Shown: positions 22,049-35,300 of the stretch, one piece after another
Position numbering within the stretch: the first letter of the stretch is position 1
Layout: each line of letters opens with the position of its first letter
Assembly (NCBI RefSeq): GCF_036373705.1
Contig: NC_089867.1
Location: 15,959,501-16,023,500, forward strand
Direction of reading: 5' to 3'
Source: Amia ocellicauda
Taxonomy: Eukaryota; Chordata; Actinopteri; Amiiformes; Amiidae
DNA length: 64,000 bases
Translations under genes and position numbers: made by a program
The notes under the pieces: generated by a model
Told to the model about the DNA's origin: nothing
The model's database searches: none
Seen by the model: the letters and a program-made list of their open reading frames with translations, nothing else

Positions 22049-23244
22049 GAGCCTGCCGTTGTGAATAGGGGACGCTTTCTGCAGCCTGGCAGCGCAGGGT
22101 GTTACTGGGAGGGTAGTGCAGGGACATGCTGTTGGGATGTAGGTTAAACGCCGTACGGGGATTTTCAGATTATGTCCGGGATGTTATCTTTTGTTTTGGT
22201 CCTTCTTTTAAGGTGGCACTGCCAGGTAAAGATAGTGTCCATCTCAGATGGTCAGTGACTGTATTAGCGCACCCCTCCAGTAACAGGGACAGGGGGCTGT
22301 CATGGAAGTCTTCAAGGGTGTATGCTGAATGAAATAGGAAGAGGGCAATTTCTAATAGATTATAGCAGCCTGTTCCCTGGCTGGCGTGCCGGTACAGGGC
22401 GCTGCGCTGGGGGGGCAGATGGAGCCCCCCACTGCAGCTGGCATCCATAGCGATGCAGGAGCGCAACAAAAGCGGGATTAGATGTGTGAATTATTCATGA
22501 GCACAGTGGCAGGCTCTCTCAGGGCAAAGGGACTCCTACTGCACCGGGAATTCACCAGAGGGGCACAGGCTCCGTGCACACCTTCTGACATGATGAAGAT
22601 GATGATGATAATTGATAGGTTTTTTTGTTGTTGTTGTTGTTCATGTTGGCGACATCTTGGAAAGGTTGGGTGTGTTTTAGATGTGTTCTAACCCAATTGT
22701 CTTGCACAAGAAGGTGCAGATTCATGTGTCTGTAATGACTGAGCGGATGAGATGTATGTACCTCCGTCGATAAAGGAGCGGCATCTGAGTGGATGCTGTG
22801 GTTTGGGGCTCTGGGTGTGGGTTCACGGGTGGGTGCATCGGTCCAGATCGAAGAGTAATTATAGAGTTATTGTATGACCCAATCGAGTCTGTGCCCCGGT
22901 GCCCCGGCAGCATAGTGCCCCGCTGAGCGGCTCAGGCAGCGGCTCCGTCCAGCAGACAAAGCGCCGCTCCGGGTTGGTGCGCCTTCATCCAACCGGCGCA
23001 GAGCTGGATTCCTTCATATCGCCGCCCAGCAACAGGAGAGAGAGTGAGCTGGTCAAGGGCTGTGTGTCAGGGCACAATGATGCATCTGCTTCCAGAGAAA
23101 CACGGTTAGAAAATAGAAAGAAAGAAAGAAAGAAAGAAAGGGAGAGTGCTGAGTGTGTGTTATAAATAAACCACAGTGAGGCTTTTGCACCAGGTCCTGG
23201 ATTAAACACATCAGTTGGATTGATTGATTGATTGATTGATTGAT

Positions 23245-23310
<66 letters not shown>

Positions 23311-26300
23311 TATCATTTTAACATCCACAGTCCATAGTCCCTCATCACAAACTGCCCACACTCCCACTCTCACACCCACGCCCACTCTCAGGCAGCAGCT
23401 CACTCCCACCCACGCAATAATTGCTGCACTCCTGCCATCAGCCCTGCCCTGCCTCAGTGCTGAGTCCTGTCGTTCCTATGGCAGCTGTATGTTTGTGTGT
23501 GTATTTGTGTGGGGGTTGTGTAGGAGTTCGATTTTATTCATGCATAGAGCCCTGCCATATTAAAACGTATGTCTGTTCACCCCCACCACATAGCACTGCA
23601 TTCTTCCCGTATGTTATTAATACCAGCCCTCTGCTAACCCTACCCTGAGATACACAAGGCCAGGCTACTAGATGTGAATGTGTCCATGTCTATCCCACTG
23701 TAGGATGTGTGTCTGCTGTATGATCTCTCCAGGGCTGTGCAGTCAGCATAAGACTATGGAAGGAAACATCATAGAGTCCAGTGTCAGGCTTGCTCTGTCC
23801 CCTGGCCTCTTTCCCTGGTCGCTGGCTGTGTTGTGTGTGGCAGTGGGATGCACTGGGGCAGCTGGGAGGGGACCTGTGATCTTTCTGTCACGTGTAATGT
23901 TTCAGAGCCTTGGTTACTGATGTGCCACCAGAGCTCTCTTCTTGTGTGGATGTTGGCAGATTGAGACAGCTGAAGGCCCCTGGAGTGTGTCAGCACCATT
24001 TGGTCGCTAAGTGTTGGATCATTTAAGCCTCTTCTGCATATGAAGTCAATCTGCATGGGTTCTGATGGTCCACTGTTGGAACGATCTGGTCTTTTGATTG
24101 GTTGACCGCTTTGGTAAAGCTTTTTAGTGGTTGCCTTACATAGCAGTGCATTACAGCGAGGCGAGGCATGGAGCAATCTGACTGCACTGGACATGTGTGT
24201 GCAGTGGACTGTAGGGAGAAACACCACAATGGAGGAGTGATAAGACAGGGGAAGGAAGCAGGTTACAAAGCAAGTCTCCATCAAAATAATAGTAATAATC
24301 ACCCTTAGTGGGCATTCATACCCTTCATTTGAAAACAAACTATATCTATTTTTCAATGGTATCTTTTTAGGATTTGTTTAACCCTGCTTCAACCTTAGAT
24401 ACATTTTTTATTTTATTTGATTGATTCATTCAAATGTTTGGCCCATCCTGAAGCCTTCTGATTGTATCCCTAGTTTTGCCACACAGCTGCCATTCGTGTT
24501 CAGTAGACTAGGCATTTTAAATGCAGCTGTTAATGAGCCATGAGAGATAGAGCTCACAGGGCTGTCTGACCGGGTCCAGCGCTGGACTGGCACTGTGCCG
24601 GCTCTGTGAGGAGCTGGGATAGGACTGTGCAGCGCAGTCTGAGAGAGGCAGGCTGGAGATGTACTGATTCTTCCACTCGTCTGTTTGGGTGCTCTGTGCC
24701 TGGGACAAGTATGGCTGTATTCAATTCGATATCTCTGGGTGCTGAGGGGGAGCAGGGCTCTCTCTGTCTGGGAGTGCAGAGTAGTAGGGAGAAGAACTAC
24801 ACACATACACACACACACACCAGGCCCCAGACACACTAAACATGTACCCAGTATTACTCTAAAAAAGAACACTGTGTAACACTGTAAAATAACAAAGACC
24901 CAAAGCAGATTCTGTTAAGGTTTCAAATGTTGTCATGCCACAGCCAGTTTTGTAGATGGGCTAATGGAGCCCGGATCTCTCAGTTACCTTTGTTGTGTTT
25001 TTGCTTCTGTGGGAGACTGTGGCTTTGCTTTGTTCAATTTATAAGAACTCCATCTCCCTGTAGATTTTACGCTCAATCAGTCTCTCTCTCGGCTGTCAGG
25101 GTGTCCTGTCATCCGTGGCAAAGTGAATGATAGCCACTGCCTCTCTGTCCCTTCCCAGAGAGAGGTCAAAGGACAGCAGCTGCCTGCCCTCCCCCTGTGG
25201 ACCAGAGGATGATGCTGTGAGGTTGCGCTGATGAGAGAGCAGACAGTCTGTGCTGGCTGGCAGCCTGTGGTAGAGAGTGCAAGAGTATAGGAGACACTAG
25301 GAGGCAGGGATACCATTCCCTTTGCCCAGAAGCCTCCACTCCCTCAGTGGTTCAGATGGGACCATGTCACCCAACCTTTCTGGCCTCTGCCTCTCTCTGT
25401 CCTTCACTGTCACAGAAGACCACGATCATAATCAATTCCCTGGCAGGCACCCCAGTGGCCCGGTGCTGTTGACTGTCCATCAGTGTGTCAGGATGCAGAT
25501 TTAGGAGACCCCTGGGCTGGGATAGTGTGAACATGTCTGTGATCTACAGCTTCTTGGTGATAGCTTGGTTTTTCGTGCTGACCATTATTATAATTATAAA
25601 TAGCACAAAAATGGCAGATGAAGAAACACAAGATGAAATGTAAGGTTTGTTATTTAGTTTGTTGTGCTGGGACTGTGTGGGTTGGGTGGGTGGGCGTTCA
25701 GGCTGCTCCCCAGCACTGTTTTGTGAACTGCACAATTGAGACCCCCCCCCCCCAGAGCAAGACCACCCCCACATACCAATGCCTCACTCAGCTATCTGCA
25801 CATGGAGACTCTAAACTGACCTCATACAGAACTAACGAACTTCCAGTGAGGAACTATTCATTCTCCCCTTTCTGTAAGAGGAAGGGGAGGTGTGGGGTGT
25901 CACTGTATGGACTGCTTTGGGTCTGAGTCTGCTGAACAAGGTCCCCTGTCTCTGAGCACCCACCTCTGCCTCACAGCACAGAGTGGCCCTGTCACGCCAG
26001 CCCTGCGCAATCAGCACTGAACACAGCGTCCTGCCAGGGCTGCCGTCATTGAGACCAATTGAAAGCAGCCTGTCACTGAACATTATCGTCTGCCGGCTGT
26101 CTGGAGAGCACAGTGGAGTGCAGACCTGGGTGGAATGGGTCTCTGACAAAGCCCTAGGGTTACGAGGACAATGGGGAACTCACAGACCCCCTTCACCAAA
26201 GAGGCTGTTTATATAATGTGGCTGGCAGGGCCTCGTCTCCCTCATTACAGCTCGGACCGAGGACACACTTGGCATGGAGAAGCCCAAGCCCTGTCGCCAG

Positions 26301-29300
26301 GACTATCTTCAGTCCCAGTGGCATGGGTCCATTAGTCATTAGTGAAACCAGTGGTTGTGCTTCATCAATAAGAATACAGGCATAGCTGGGCTTTGTGAGA
26401 ACTTCAGAGAGGAGAGTTAGGTTTTGATGTTTCCTTGGCAAGGGTTATGAAATGCCACCTTATTGTCTGATGTTAGCACAACAGACCCTTTATCTCCTCC
26501 CTCTCTCCCGCACTGGCTCGCACTGTACTTGCACTGACTGATTTGTTGTGCTCACTGAGACACACTGCCCAAGAGAGAGCTCAGCTGGAACAATAGCTAG
26601 AAGACACAGAAGACAGCCCTAGCACCAACTCAAATCCAAACCCTTACTCAGGGGCAAATTACTATATGTGAAGGTGTAGGGCCATGACTGAGATAGACCT
26701 CCTTTGTGTGGCAGTGAGAGAGTGGAGCGATGGCACTACGTGGGCAGAGTGTAGAGAGGGCTGGAGGGCTCCCTACAGAGAGAGGGAGTGAGGAGAGAAA
26801 CTGGAAGGAGAAGGGGAGGGCAGAGATCACGCAGCTGTGGTCCTGTCAAACATGCTGATGGAGGATGTGGATTTACAGTCAATCAATTAATACTTGAAAT
26901 GTTATTATATTGTTAATACAATATTAATCAGTACTATAAACCACTATCCTCTGCAAACAGGCCCAATTACCAAAGCCTCCCTGGAGGACAACAGGCATAG
27001 ACATGCAGAAGCACTCAGAGTAAACACAGCCTGGCAGTCTCACGGCCTGTGCATTATTGGATTCATCTTGCATCACATGCAATCACATGGCTGCTCCCAG
27101 TCAGCCAGCAGCAGTCCTCTGCAGTGTGGCCGTGGCTCCTCAGACCCAGCTGTGTGGGGTGTCTGTTCCTCTGTGCCATGGTGTGGAGAAGGAGTCTGTC
27201 CACACAGTGGGTTCTGCACGGGGCTGCGAAGGGACACAGCGAGGACTGGACACAGGGTGCCTGCGGGTGAAGGTTTTGGACTGAATTATAGAACTATACT
27301 TGTCTGGTAGACGAGGTTTTGCACAGATGGCTGGGGGTGGCTCGTTCTGCACCACTGAGATGAGGCTGAGATCCACAGAAGATGCCCAGATTACAGTTTA
27401 TATTCGGGGACTATGGCTTTCTCGCTCTGAAGGGACTTGAATTTTAAGATTTGGTTTGATCATTTTGGTTTTGAATTGTTTTGGTTTTTCATTCACTTCA
27501 ATGGCATTTCAGTTTAAGGGATGGTTATAAAGCACCATGGAAGTTGAGTATTCTGTGGATGTATTTGCCTGATGGACTGATGATTGGGTTGCACCAGTAC
27601 TGAGTCTATGTGTCTCTCAGGGAAGAGACTCCCTCCCTCCTCATCTAGCCTAACTAATGCAGCTCAGCTGGCAGTGGATGATCCCTGTGTTACAGGGATG
27701 ATGTATATGCAGGTAATGCGTGTGTGTGTTAAATCAGAATTACTGTTAATACTTTCACCTGTCAAGGAGCAGGAGCTTTAGCAGTGCGAGTGATGGAGTG
27801 ACGGAGGGGCTGGGGGTATCCACGTGGATCTGGACGAGGGAGAGCAAGGAGGGAGCAGCTGGTTTCTGTTCACATCCTTTTTTAGTTTTCATTTTTTGGT
27901 ACAGTAGCTCTGTCACGCACAGTACAGCTCTGCAGAAGAAGTCTGTGCCATCGCTGTGTGGGATTGTAAACCACTGCAGGCAGACAGGGTGTGCGCTGGG
28001 CTGCACTGCAGGATTATTGAAGCGGAGTGAGGGGCTGGGGTTAGAGGAGTGGGAAGCCTGCTGAGGCCAGGGTGGTTAGTTAGGCACATGCCTCCCAGCT
28101 CTGTTGTTATCTGTGTGAAACCCATAAGCAGTGCTTGTAGTGCAAATTAGGACAATTTGTTCAGTTAAATGTGGGACTGCCCTCATCCCTTCCCCAGAGG
28201 AGGGTGTTACAGCCTGCAGCCAGGGCTGGATTACAGTCCACAGAGACCCGAACCTCACCCCTGGATCCGCTGTCTGTTTATCCCCCCTGTCAGTCACCGG
28301 ACCAGCACACCCTCAGTGTCAATGTGGGGAGGCCAGGCAGCACAGCTTTCTGTAACTTCTGCCTTTGGGAAAAGCCTTTTTAATTCTCCATAAAAGGACA
28401 TGGTGACAGAATCAATTTCCAGATCAAACAACCAAAGGCAGAATTAAGACTAATCACCCTCATTACAGCTGTGTCATCCTCGCACTCCAGAAAGTCCCCC
28501 CTGGAGCCTGTCCACTACAGCTCCGTCCCTGGCCTCACTCAGCCAGGCGTGAGACGGGGGACTGAGAGCACAAGTGTCAAACAGCCATGTGCCACTGTGT
28601 GGGAGCCGAGTGTGCCAGGGAGGACACCTCACCCCTGGGTGTGTCTGGAGATGAGTGAAGGGATTTAGAGAACAATGACCCGCCGCTACAGTTTTTTTAA
28701 TTGCTCAACTGCTTAATTACTTGATTGTATCAGAGTGAAACTAGGAAGATGCTCACTGGTATAATGAGTATAGTATGTCAGCACAATAATGCCATTATCG
28801 GTAACAGCAGCTGCTATGTTAGGCAAATAGTAATTGAGACTTCAAAACTGCAAGTCTTACTTCTACCCCCCCACCCTGCCCCACAGCAATGTTAACAGCA
28901 GCCGCAGCCCTGTCAGTCTCGCTGAGGGAAGACAATAAAATAACAGATTCTGCTGCTTTGTTCCGGATCGTTGCAAACCCACCCTGAGTCTCGCCCCCCG
29001 GTCCTAATCCTAATCCTAATCCGACTCCTTGCCATCATACTACATTAGTAAATTATTATACTTAAATCGCAGGCTTGAAAGCAGCTTTGTGAAGAAATCA
29101 CCAGCCACACATGGGCACACATTATAAACCCAGGGCCGAGGGCTGGCCGGCTTCCTTTGTTCCTCCTTCTGGATTGTTGTCTAAAGCAATTTCAGACCAA
29201 CCCAGTCTTGCAGAAATAGACTGGGTGCAATACTTTGTGTGTGCAAGCCTAGCATTGTCAATGGCTTGCCAGTTCTCTACAGATATCATTTAAGATTAGT

Positions 29301-32300
29301 TATATAAAGGATAATAAGTACAAGGCTATTAAACACAAACTCAGCTGATGAAGTTATAGATTGAGAACGCTATGTGTCACTGCAATGCCCGCCTCACTGG
29401 AGCCCCAGTGCATTGTGTGCTGCTCAGTGCCCATAGGGGGCAGTGGAGAGCAACTCAAGGCTGACCTACATAGCAATAAGAAAAGGAACACAAACCACAG
29501 GTCTTCATTATTGTTTGGCTGCTGATCTCCTCCAGCCATTGTGAGTGGAGTTGCTCCATGTATCTTGTGTTTTCATTCCGAAATGCACCTGCTCCTGATT
29601 TTCATTTCAGATCTTGATTTTGTTGCTTTCGATCATCTTTCATGTGGTGACTTTGCCCAAAACCTTTGCAGTGCTGTGGGTTCCGCTCTGCTCTGGCAGG
29701 AAGGAGCAGAGATGTGAGCCAGGAGAGTTCTTCTCGTTTCCCTCTCGTGTTCCCCTCAGTGGCTTTTCATTTAGATTTTATTGATGGCATTCCAGTGAAA
29801 TTGTATTGATGGCATTCCAGTGAAATTGTATTGATGGCATTCCAGTGGACTGCCTGTTAACAGTGTAATTGTTTGATAAGTAATTCACATAGATGTGGGA
29901 AGCAGTTATTTGATTATTTGGAGTTACAAATGGCTGATTGGACAGTTCTGTTTATGCATTCATTTAGCTCCTTATTAGTTTTTCCTTGTTATGCTATCAA
30001 ATGGAAAGTGTCTCATTTTATTCATAAGGGTTTTGCATTTAATTAAGACCAATACATGAAACCCTTTAAACAGTACCAAGAGAGGAGCAGTGAATCTGTT
30101 TCTTATTTTTTTAACTTCTCCAGGACCAGGGCTCCGGGTCCTTCAAGAGAGGGTTAGGAATAGCTGGACAAGTGATACTCTGTGATGAAAATGTGTTAAG
30201 ATATTAGTTGCAAATTGTGAACCCTGTAGTTAACCTGCATGTCTCTCTGTTGCAGGAAACTCCCTGGGGAGCAACGCCACTCAGTCAGACGACAAAACCA
30301 ATGGCTCCTCTCCGTGCTTGGGGTGCCAGGGCGATGAGGGCACTGCTGGAGTGGGTGAGCAGGCAGCCCCAGTCACAGGTTCTGCTTGGCCATTCGCCCT
30401 GGGCCTGAGGGCTGCGCGGCTGCCCAGAGAGAATAGGGAGGAGCTGGGCAGTGGGGAGGGAGCGGTGGGGGTGCTGGGGGAGAGCTCCACGACTGCCCCC
30501 CTGAGCCAGGGTGGGGGCACGGCGACGATGGGCGTGACAGAGATCAGCCCCGACTCGGCAGAGAAGGACCACGTGATGGAGGTGGTGCCAGCAGGCGGCA
30601 CACTGCCCAACTCCGAGGTGCGGCCGGACGACAAGGGGCAGCAGCAGGAAGAGCGTCCATGGCACACTGACCCCCCCTGGCAGAGCAGTGACAAGGAGCT
30701 CGCCCAGCAGCCCCAATCTGCCTCCCCTGCGCACCCCCCCTCCCTGCCTCCCCCCGACGTGCTGACCGTGGATTACTACGACCCCTCTGTCCGTGCCCAC
30801 AAGCTACCCCCACCCTCTCCCGAGCCAGCCGCCCACGAGCTGCAGGGCCAGCCCACGGCCTGGACGCTGCCCGATGGCTACGACTACCTCACGCCCTACG
30901 AGGACAGCTACTCCACCACCGAGGTGTACCCCGACGAGGACCAGTTCACCACCGCCGACCTGATGGACGAGAACGACCCTCGTCTCACCTCCTCGCCCCC
31001 CACCAGTATGCTGACCCCCGAGGAAGTTCTTGTTCTGCTCAGCGGTACCCAGGACGAGGAGCCCCCCCCTTTGGCACCAGGCACGGCAGAGTTTTCCAAC
31101 GAGACAGAGTGCCGCCCGGGGTACATCCGGCACAACGCCTCCTGCCGCTCTCACTGCGACTTCTTCCCCAGCTACTGCTTCAACGGAGGCCAGTGCTACC
31201 TGGTGGAGGGCACCGGGGTATTCTGCAGGTAAGAGCACGCCTGATCTGAGACCAGTTGTTGATTGTGTGGGTGAGCGTGGTCTGTCTTATTGCGTTACAT
31301 TCTGCCCCTGCCACCGACCTGTCATCTTACAGGGTGCGATGAACACAAAGCACAGCCAGAGGGTTCTGTCTGCACAAAACGGTGCAAATTGACAATACAG
31401 TCCACCCTCCACGTGATGTTTTCAATTTGTGTTTGTGCAGAGCTAGCTTTTGGTTCTGAAGTGGTGAGCTGGTTCGCTCCAGGGGTTGCTGCTGAGGAGG
31501 GGTGAAACTGTCTGTTCACATGTTTCTGTGTGTGTTCCTGGCAGGGCTTTCTCCAAAGAAGCCACGCTCAAGTTCAGCGATAAAAAGACAAACAGTTTGA
31601 AGGGTCATCTTTCTCGGAGCATCTCGCTGTGTAAATACCGAGAGAGCTTGCCTGTGTCGGTCTCTGCTCTGTGTTCACATGCCGGGGGTTGGGTGTGGGC
31701 TGGGTTTAGATAAATGCCGTGCTCCTGTCTCTCCCTTTTGATGACTTCACTGCTTAGCTTTTGTACTTTCCAAGCAAACTGGAAACAGCTTGCTGATCCA
31801 GAGCAGAGCAGTTACTAAGCCACGTTATGAAATCTGAAGCCAAATAAGAAAAGAGTCTGGTCTCAGTACACCATGCTACTGTCAGCACTGGTACTTGAGA
31901 CTACTCTACTGTACTGCACAATGGGGAAGCCCCTCACAGGTACATCTGAGCCACAGCTGGGGCTCTGTCCCCTTTGTGTGAAACGCAGAAGACAGAGGGA
32001 CCTGGGGTTGAGTGTGTGTCCATAGGTCAGCCCTTCAACCCCAGATACACAGAGACAGAGGTTGGAGCAATACAGCTACTGCTGCTGCTACAACTCGTAT
32101 TAATAATAATGATGGTGGAAGTTTGATTCTGAAGCACTTGTGTTACTAGGCATTATTCCAAAGGTCACTGGCAGCTGTCTTGAAGGTAAATACCATTCTA
32201 ATCCATAGCGCTCTCCTGCCACAGCAGATAAATTCAGCTGCAAAATGACACTGCAGGCGAACAGGTTGTTTTTTATGAACGCTCGGCCGATGAACGAGGC

Positions 32301-35300
32301 TGGGAGCAGGCGCTTGGGTGGCTGTTTTCTCTCAACGCTGATGAGAAACACAAGGCCTGTGCTGCTGGGATACACAGATGGTCGGCCCCAGTGAGACGCC
32401 GGGTGAGGAATTCGGCAGCAGGAAACACAGGAATCAGGCAACCTGGACACGCTGCACTGACTGAAGACATTTGTCGGGGGAGGAGGGAGGACAGAGAGAG
32501 AGGGAGTGAAGAGAGAGAGAGAAAAGAAGGGATAACAGGAAGAGAGGGAACCTGAGAGGACAGATACAGAGTGAGAGAGAGAGAAAGGGAGACAACGAGA
32601 ACAGCCTAAGACGGAGGTTGAATGGATCAGGTCCAGAAAAAGAGAGACAGAAAGGGGGGGAGTACAGACAGACAGGATGGAAAGACGATAGAGTGAGTGT
32701 GTGTGTTGAGGAGGGGGAGGAGTGTCCGTTGCTATATTACTCATCTTTTCCACCGCCGCAGTGTGGAACAGCTTTGGAGGCGTCCACTTGTTGCCGTTCC
32801 CCCTCTCTGTCACTCCCAGAACCAGCTCCCTCCCGCCCGGAGGCCCGGGCACGAGTCTACCGCTCAGCCTGCACTGTGACTGCACACAGCTGTTTGTGTT
32901 ACTTGCAGATGTGAGAAACATGTGTGTAGTTCCCTCTGTGCTGTTTAAATGGCAGGGTTACAGCACAGTGGCCCTGGCGCCATGGTATCTTTTTTTTAAC
33001 GTTCCCGTGTTGGGGGGGGGGGAGGGGTGTGCTGTGCTGTCCTTCTATATTTCCAAATTAGTAGTTGTGTAGTTCTCCATAGTTTTGCTCGTGATGACTT
33101 TAACAGAGCATCCCACAGTCCCTTGTGCAATCTGCAGATTGAGTACCAAACGTCAGCCCTCTTTGGCAGCTTCTTGCCTCCACAGCACATTTCCACATAA
33201 ACTCGTCAGTGTTGGTTAATGCAGTCCTGTGCCAGCAGCCCTCTTTCAGCCTCTCACTGACTCTCTGTGTCCACTGTGGCCATGGCAGTCTGGATGGGAA
33301 CTGAGGACGTACCCTCTCCAACCACCACTACTGTCCTTCTTGCTCAGCTCCCTCCCCTCCCTTGTCCTTGTCCTGATGTCCCCCCAAAAATAATTGCATT
33401 TCAGTTACAGGCCATTACCATTTCCTGTGCAGGGCTCCAGGCGCTCTCCCATTAACAGTCACTGGCACTGAGAGGGTTAAACAGGCATTCTTTCATTCTT
33501 TCTTTTGTAACAGAACTGGTGACAACTTGACAAGATAATTGATGAGCCTTGTCATGAAATCCCATTCGTTAGGTTATTATTATCATTTTTTATATATATA
33601 TATATTTATTTTGTTATTGTTGGATGCCTTTTGCTTTTGGATGGGCTCTTTTCCTGTTTTTTTTCCTTTTCTACAAAACAAGAAGGTTCAAACTGCTCTT
33701 GTTTTTTCCTCTTTGTTATAGATTGGAAAAAAAGAAAAGAAAAAAAAGCTCTGTAGTGTCTGCCAGCTTGGGAAGACAGTTATGTCAGCCAGACTGGGGC
33801 TGTGTGTCAGTGTGAGTGTGTGTCTGTATGTGAGTGCTTCGATGTAAATGTGTGATAAGGTCAGTGTGTGTGTGTTTATGGTTTCAGAGGAGAACAGCTT
33901 GTTCTAATTATTGAGGTTCTGGTTGTGCAGTGTTGTTACAATCCAGCTTTCCCAGCCCTCACTGTCTCTGTGAACCTAGAGAGAAGCAGAAACTCCAGGC
34001 CACATGGTCACCCTGGGTCAGTCAAGACAGTCAGTCAGTCAATGTGTCCATCAGCCAGTCAGTGTGCCAGTCAGTCAGTCCCACAGAGCTGCACCTCGTC
34101 GTCACACCTCATTGTCACTCCAGTCCTCTGAATGTTGTGACACAGTGAGTGTCAGTGTCTCTCAGGTCAAAAAGTGGCCCCCTGAATCACTGCGCAGGGA
34201 AAACATTGACAATAAATCAACAACCTCCCCACTAAACAACACTGCAGTGTCACAGTATTGTAATTAACGTAAGAAAGAACAGTCTAATCAGGTTTAATGG
34301 GAAAGGGTGAATGACAGACTGCCGTCATAATCCCTGCAGTGACAGAGAGAGCCGAGCAGCAGCCCCTTCAGAGAGGGCCGAGGACTCAGGGCGGGGTGGG
34401 AGGCTGACACCAGAGAGCAATATTGCTGCCAACACTTCACTGTTCTGTGCCACCCTTGGCCAGCTTGCGATAATTCACTATTCTCAGTAAAGGAGTTGAT
34501 TAAGCCATTCCTAATCCTCCTTTACTGCAACCACAATCCACTTACTGTCAGCCCAGCGCCTCTCTGGGCCTGTTACCACTCCTGACTCTGCGCCATCATT
34601 GGGGCTGTCCCTTTACTCCCTCGGTGCTGAGCTGTATTCCCTGTGTTTATCTCTCATCATAAACCCTGAGCCCTTACCTGCACGTCAAGGTAGAATTGCA
34701 TTTAAAGGGGAGATTTGAAAAGCATGTTTTTCCTTATGTTTTGCGGGTATCTGAAGCAATAGCAGACTCTCTGAGAGGCAGTGTGGCGCGGCAGGATCGA
34801 CAGGGCCATTCCTGTGCAGTGTGTGCCGTTGCTGCCTTGCCCAGTCTGGCACAGTGCCCCTCCCCCACTGCCACCCTCCCCCTCCTCTGATGGGACCATC
34901 TGTCCCGATCATGATTCCAGACGTGGCCCATAATCTCCCAGAGAGGATACCTCCCCACACTGCCCTTCCGCTGCCACACAGACCTGGGCATGTAGCAATC
35001 TGCCCGGCCCTGGGCTGCCTGCCAGCACGATGCCGGCTTGACAGTGACAGCCTGCTGTGTCAAACCTGCAGGGTCACTTTGCTCTTTTGTTACTTTTCTT
35101 CTGCATGGTTCACAAAGACACCTTACTCTGTCTGCATCCCAAAAGTTACTGCACACTCACTATTACTGCAGTAGATCTCACTCTTGCAGAACCCCCAGAC
35201 AGATGAAGAGACACAGAGACAAAGAGACGCTGATGTACAGACTCCCTCTACTCCTCACTGACAGAGGCTCTTGGAGAGTTTAGACCTTCCTCCGCTCTGA

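Larger units (their letters stand above)
21974..30255 (+). other. CSPG5 intron 1 (8.3 kb)
   Basis: No coding exon is recognised. It begins with a (CA)n tract 33 bases after the donor. Further in it holds the GAAA/GATT/AT block at 23.1-23.3 kb, a run of about 12 C at 25742-25753 and a 25-bp triplicate at 29780-29848. The rest appears unique. First introns of neural genes often carry enhancers, but none can be identified here by eye. Confidence 0.5.

Noticed and set aside
23245..23307. Long (TA)n as a replication origin or matrix element
   Set aside because: The sequence shows only a simple repeat. No evidence beyond base composition.
31486..31713. Open segment after CTGGCAG in CSPG5 intron 2
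   Set aside because: Low GC3, no good donor at its end and no similarity to CSPG5. Probably chance.
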